Shown piece by piece: positions 21,740-22,658 of a stretch of 22,658 nt of DNA (its first letter is position 1; every line of letters starts with the position of its first letter). The DNA is from Palsa-1392 sp036493915 (GTDB lineage Bacteria; Verrucomicrobiota; Verrucomicrobiia; Chthoniobacterales; UBA10450). The stretch covers positions 1 through 22,658 of the forward strand of contig DASXPA010000164.1 of NCBI GenBank assembly GCA_036493915.1, written 5' to 3'. The translations under genes were made by a program, and so were the position numbers. Under the pieces are notes generated by a model, which made no database searches, was not told the origin of the DNA, and worked only from the letters and a program-made list of their open reading frames with translations.

Positions 21740-22555
21740 TTACATCCGCACGAGATCGAGGAGAAACTGGCACCAAAGATATACCATCCCCCGCCAGGAA
21801 TACTTGATCTCGCCGCCGTTCGTCTGAGTGAGGACTCCCTCGGAGAGATTGTGCGCAATCTGATCGCGCAGGTCCTTCTCCATCTCTTGTTGAATTTGCT
21901 CCTCGTCGAGGGGTTCAATCACCGCGGTCTCGACCTGGTGCTCGCGAAGAAAACCTTTGTGGCTTTGATAAAGTTGCCAGAACGATTGATCAGGCCGTTG
22001 CCGGTTGATTCGAAATTGCGGCGTCAACTTTAGGCCGTAGGAGAGCGGGTAATTCCACGTCGTCCAGATAATGCCCTCCCGCGTGCGCGAGGAGATGCGC
22101 AGGTAGTAGAAGGAAAGATCGTGTTGCTCGTTCAGACAGATCGCAGCCTGCGCGCGGTCTTCCTCTTTGTAATAAAGCCGAAAGAATTGCTGGTAATCCG
22201 CCCAATCCCAGCCCGCGTCGTTGATGTGTCGGAAGCCTTCGTTTTCGATCTGGGTCGAAATCTCTTCGAGGGTCGGAAAGACTTCGGCGGAAGGCGGGCT
22301 CTTCGGCCGGAGCGCTTTTTCGCGGGGCAGGCGGAGGGCGCGAATGCGAGTGAGGATTTCCACCCACGGGAGGAAGAGCCAGCTGAGCGCACTGAGGAGA
22401 CCGAGCAGCCAGCTGTCGGTGATGTAGTAGATCGCGAGAAACGACGCGGTAAGAATGCCGAGCGCGCCGATTTTCTGGGAGAAGGAGGATTCATAACTGC
22501 GCAGGGCCACGCTGAGCACAGCGACCCCTAGAGTGATGAAAAGGCCGAACAGCAT
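21740..22555 (-). CDS. Membrane protein of unknown function
   Basis: A 271-residue protein I do not recognise. The first 70 residues form three hydrophobic segments (GLFITLGVAVLSVAL, IGALGILTASFLAIYYI, WLLGLLSALSWLFLPWVEI). A 200-residue soluble part follows, rich in aromatic and acidic residues: ISTQIENEGFRHINDAGWD, then WADYQQFFRLYYKEEDRAQAAIC, then a beta-rich stretch (SFYYLRISSRT, IIWTTWNYPLSYGLKL). The C-terminus ends with YSWRGMVYLWCQFLLDLVRM, partly hydrophobic. It starts directly at the stop of the gene before it (TAAATG, no gap), so the two are one operon. I suggest no function. Confidence 0.75.
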   Translation of the reverse strand: MLFGLFITLGVAVLSVALRSYESSFSQKIGALGILTASFLAIYYITDSWLLGLLSALSWLFLPWVEILTRIRALRLPREKALRPKSPPSAEVFPTLEEISTQIENEGFRHINDAGWDWADYQQFFRLYYKEEDRAQAAICLNEQHDLSFYYLRISSRTREGIIWTTWNYPLSYGLKLTPQFRINRQRPDQSFWQLYQSHKGFLREHQVETAVIEPLDEEQIQQEMEKDLRDQIAHNLSEGVLTQTNGGEIKYSWRGMVYLWCQFLLDLVRM

Positions 22556-22658
22556 TTAGGGGACGATATCGTGCGCGCGGAGGAATTTATCGAGCTGGTG
22601 GGTGTCGAAATTCGCGAGCACTTCATCCCCGGCGAGGAGGGTGGGCACGTAAGTTTGC
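22556..22658 (-). CDS. Glutaredoxin-like protein, C-terminal fragment
   Basis: The last 33 codons of a gene entering from the right edge. They read YVPTLLAGDEVLANFD, then helix HQLDKFLRAHDIVP. The cis-proline strand 'VPTLxxGDEVLxxFD' followed by a short helix is the C-terminal half of glutaredoxin and NrdH-like thioredoxin-fold proteins. The CxxC end lies outside the window. The TAA abuts the ATG of the membrane protein. Confidence 0.55.
   Translation of the reverse strand, partial: QTYVPTLLAGDEVLANFDTHQLDKFLRAHDIVP

Noticed and set aside
1..22658. CRISPR array, tRNA, rRNA, preQ1 riboswitch, phage or plasmid genes
   Set aside because: No regularly spaced repeats, no T-loop-like GGTTCRANYCC in a cloverleaf setting, no rRNA-like stretches, and no integrase, transposase or replication protein were seen.

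Overview
The window looks like chromosome from a verrucomicrobial (PVC-superphylum) bacterium. It is GC-rich, its genes are tightly packed, and it carries a 51-residue basic protein of the PVC signature family (minus strand, 18540-18695). The genes are housekeeping and envelope functions. I see no phage, plasmid, CRISPR array, rRNA, tRNA or intact insertion sequence. Genus cannot be settled from the sequence alone.

Layout. 1-218 (-): N-terminus of a PilB/GspE-type pilus or secretion ATPase, running off the edge. 379-1217 (+): two overlapping half-size YeeE/YedE membrane proteins, probably for sulfur-compound uptake. 1269-3861 (-): an operon of Tat-exported aldo/keto reductase, sulfotransferase-like P-loop protein and class IV aminotransferase-like protein; the last appears to lack the PLP-binding lysine. 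4140-4310 (+): a possible 56-residue membrane protein. 4481-6208 (+): secreted DUF885 metallopeptidase. 6235-6850: a REP-like inverted-repeat element and a decayed ABC-exporter ATPase. 6924-7556 (+): class I glutamine amidotransferase-like hydrolase. 7818-8180 (-): QueD. 8345-9592 (+): Fsr-like MFS exporter. 9642-10163 (+): unknown protein. 10206-12963 (+): DsbD-type transmembrane reductase and an exported redoxin. 12960-14392 (-): TesA-like esterase and a short-chain dehydrogenase, divergent from 14443-17793 (+), a YbbA/YbbP-type ABC transporter. 17790-18695 (-): PVC small basic protein and an RsuA/RluB pseudouridine synthase. 18764-19312 (+): rhodanese lipoprotein. 19309-21545 (-): acyl-CoA thioesterase and GT39 glycosyltransferase. 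21740-22658 (-): end of a glutaredoxin-like gene and an unknown membrane protein.

The most striking signal is not a gene. The nonamer TCGTTAGGC occurs 18 times exactly on either strand, plus two copies matching only the 8-base core and about a dozen one-mismatch variants: roughly one per kilobase, where chance predicts about 0.2 exact copies. It sits in several reading frames, in both orientations and at stop codons, so it is kept at the DNA level. This resembles the density and behaviour of DNA-uptake sequences (Neisseria DUS, Haemophilus USS) or of cyanobacterial HIP1. I know of no such element described for Verrucomicrobia. A type IV pilus-type ATPase gene at the window edge fits an uptake hypothesis but does not prove it.

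Other points of interest are three convergent gene pairs overlapping by exactly four bases at their stop codons, a two-copy REP-like element that has entered the ybbA-ybbP operon, altered active-site residues in the aminotransferase-like protein and QueD, and a long hairpin between the small basic protein and the pseudouridine synthase.
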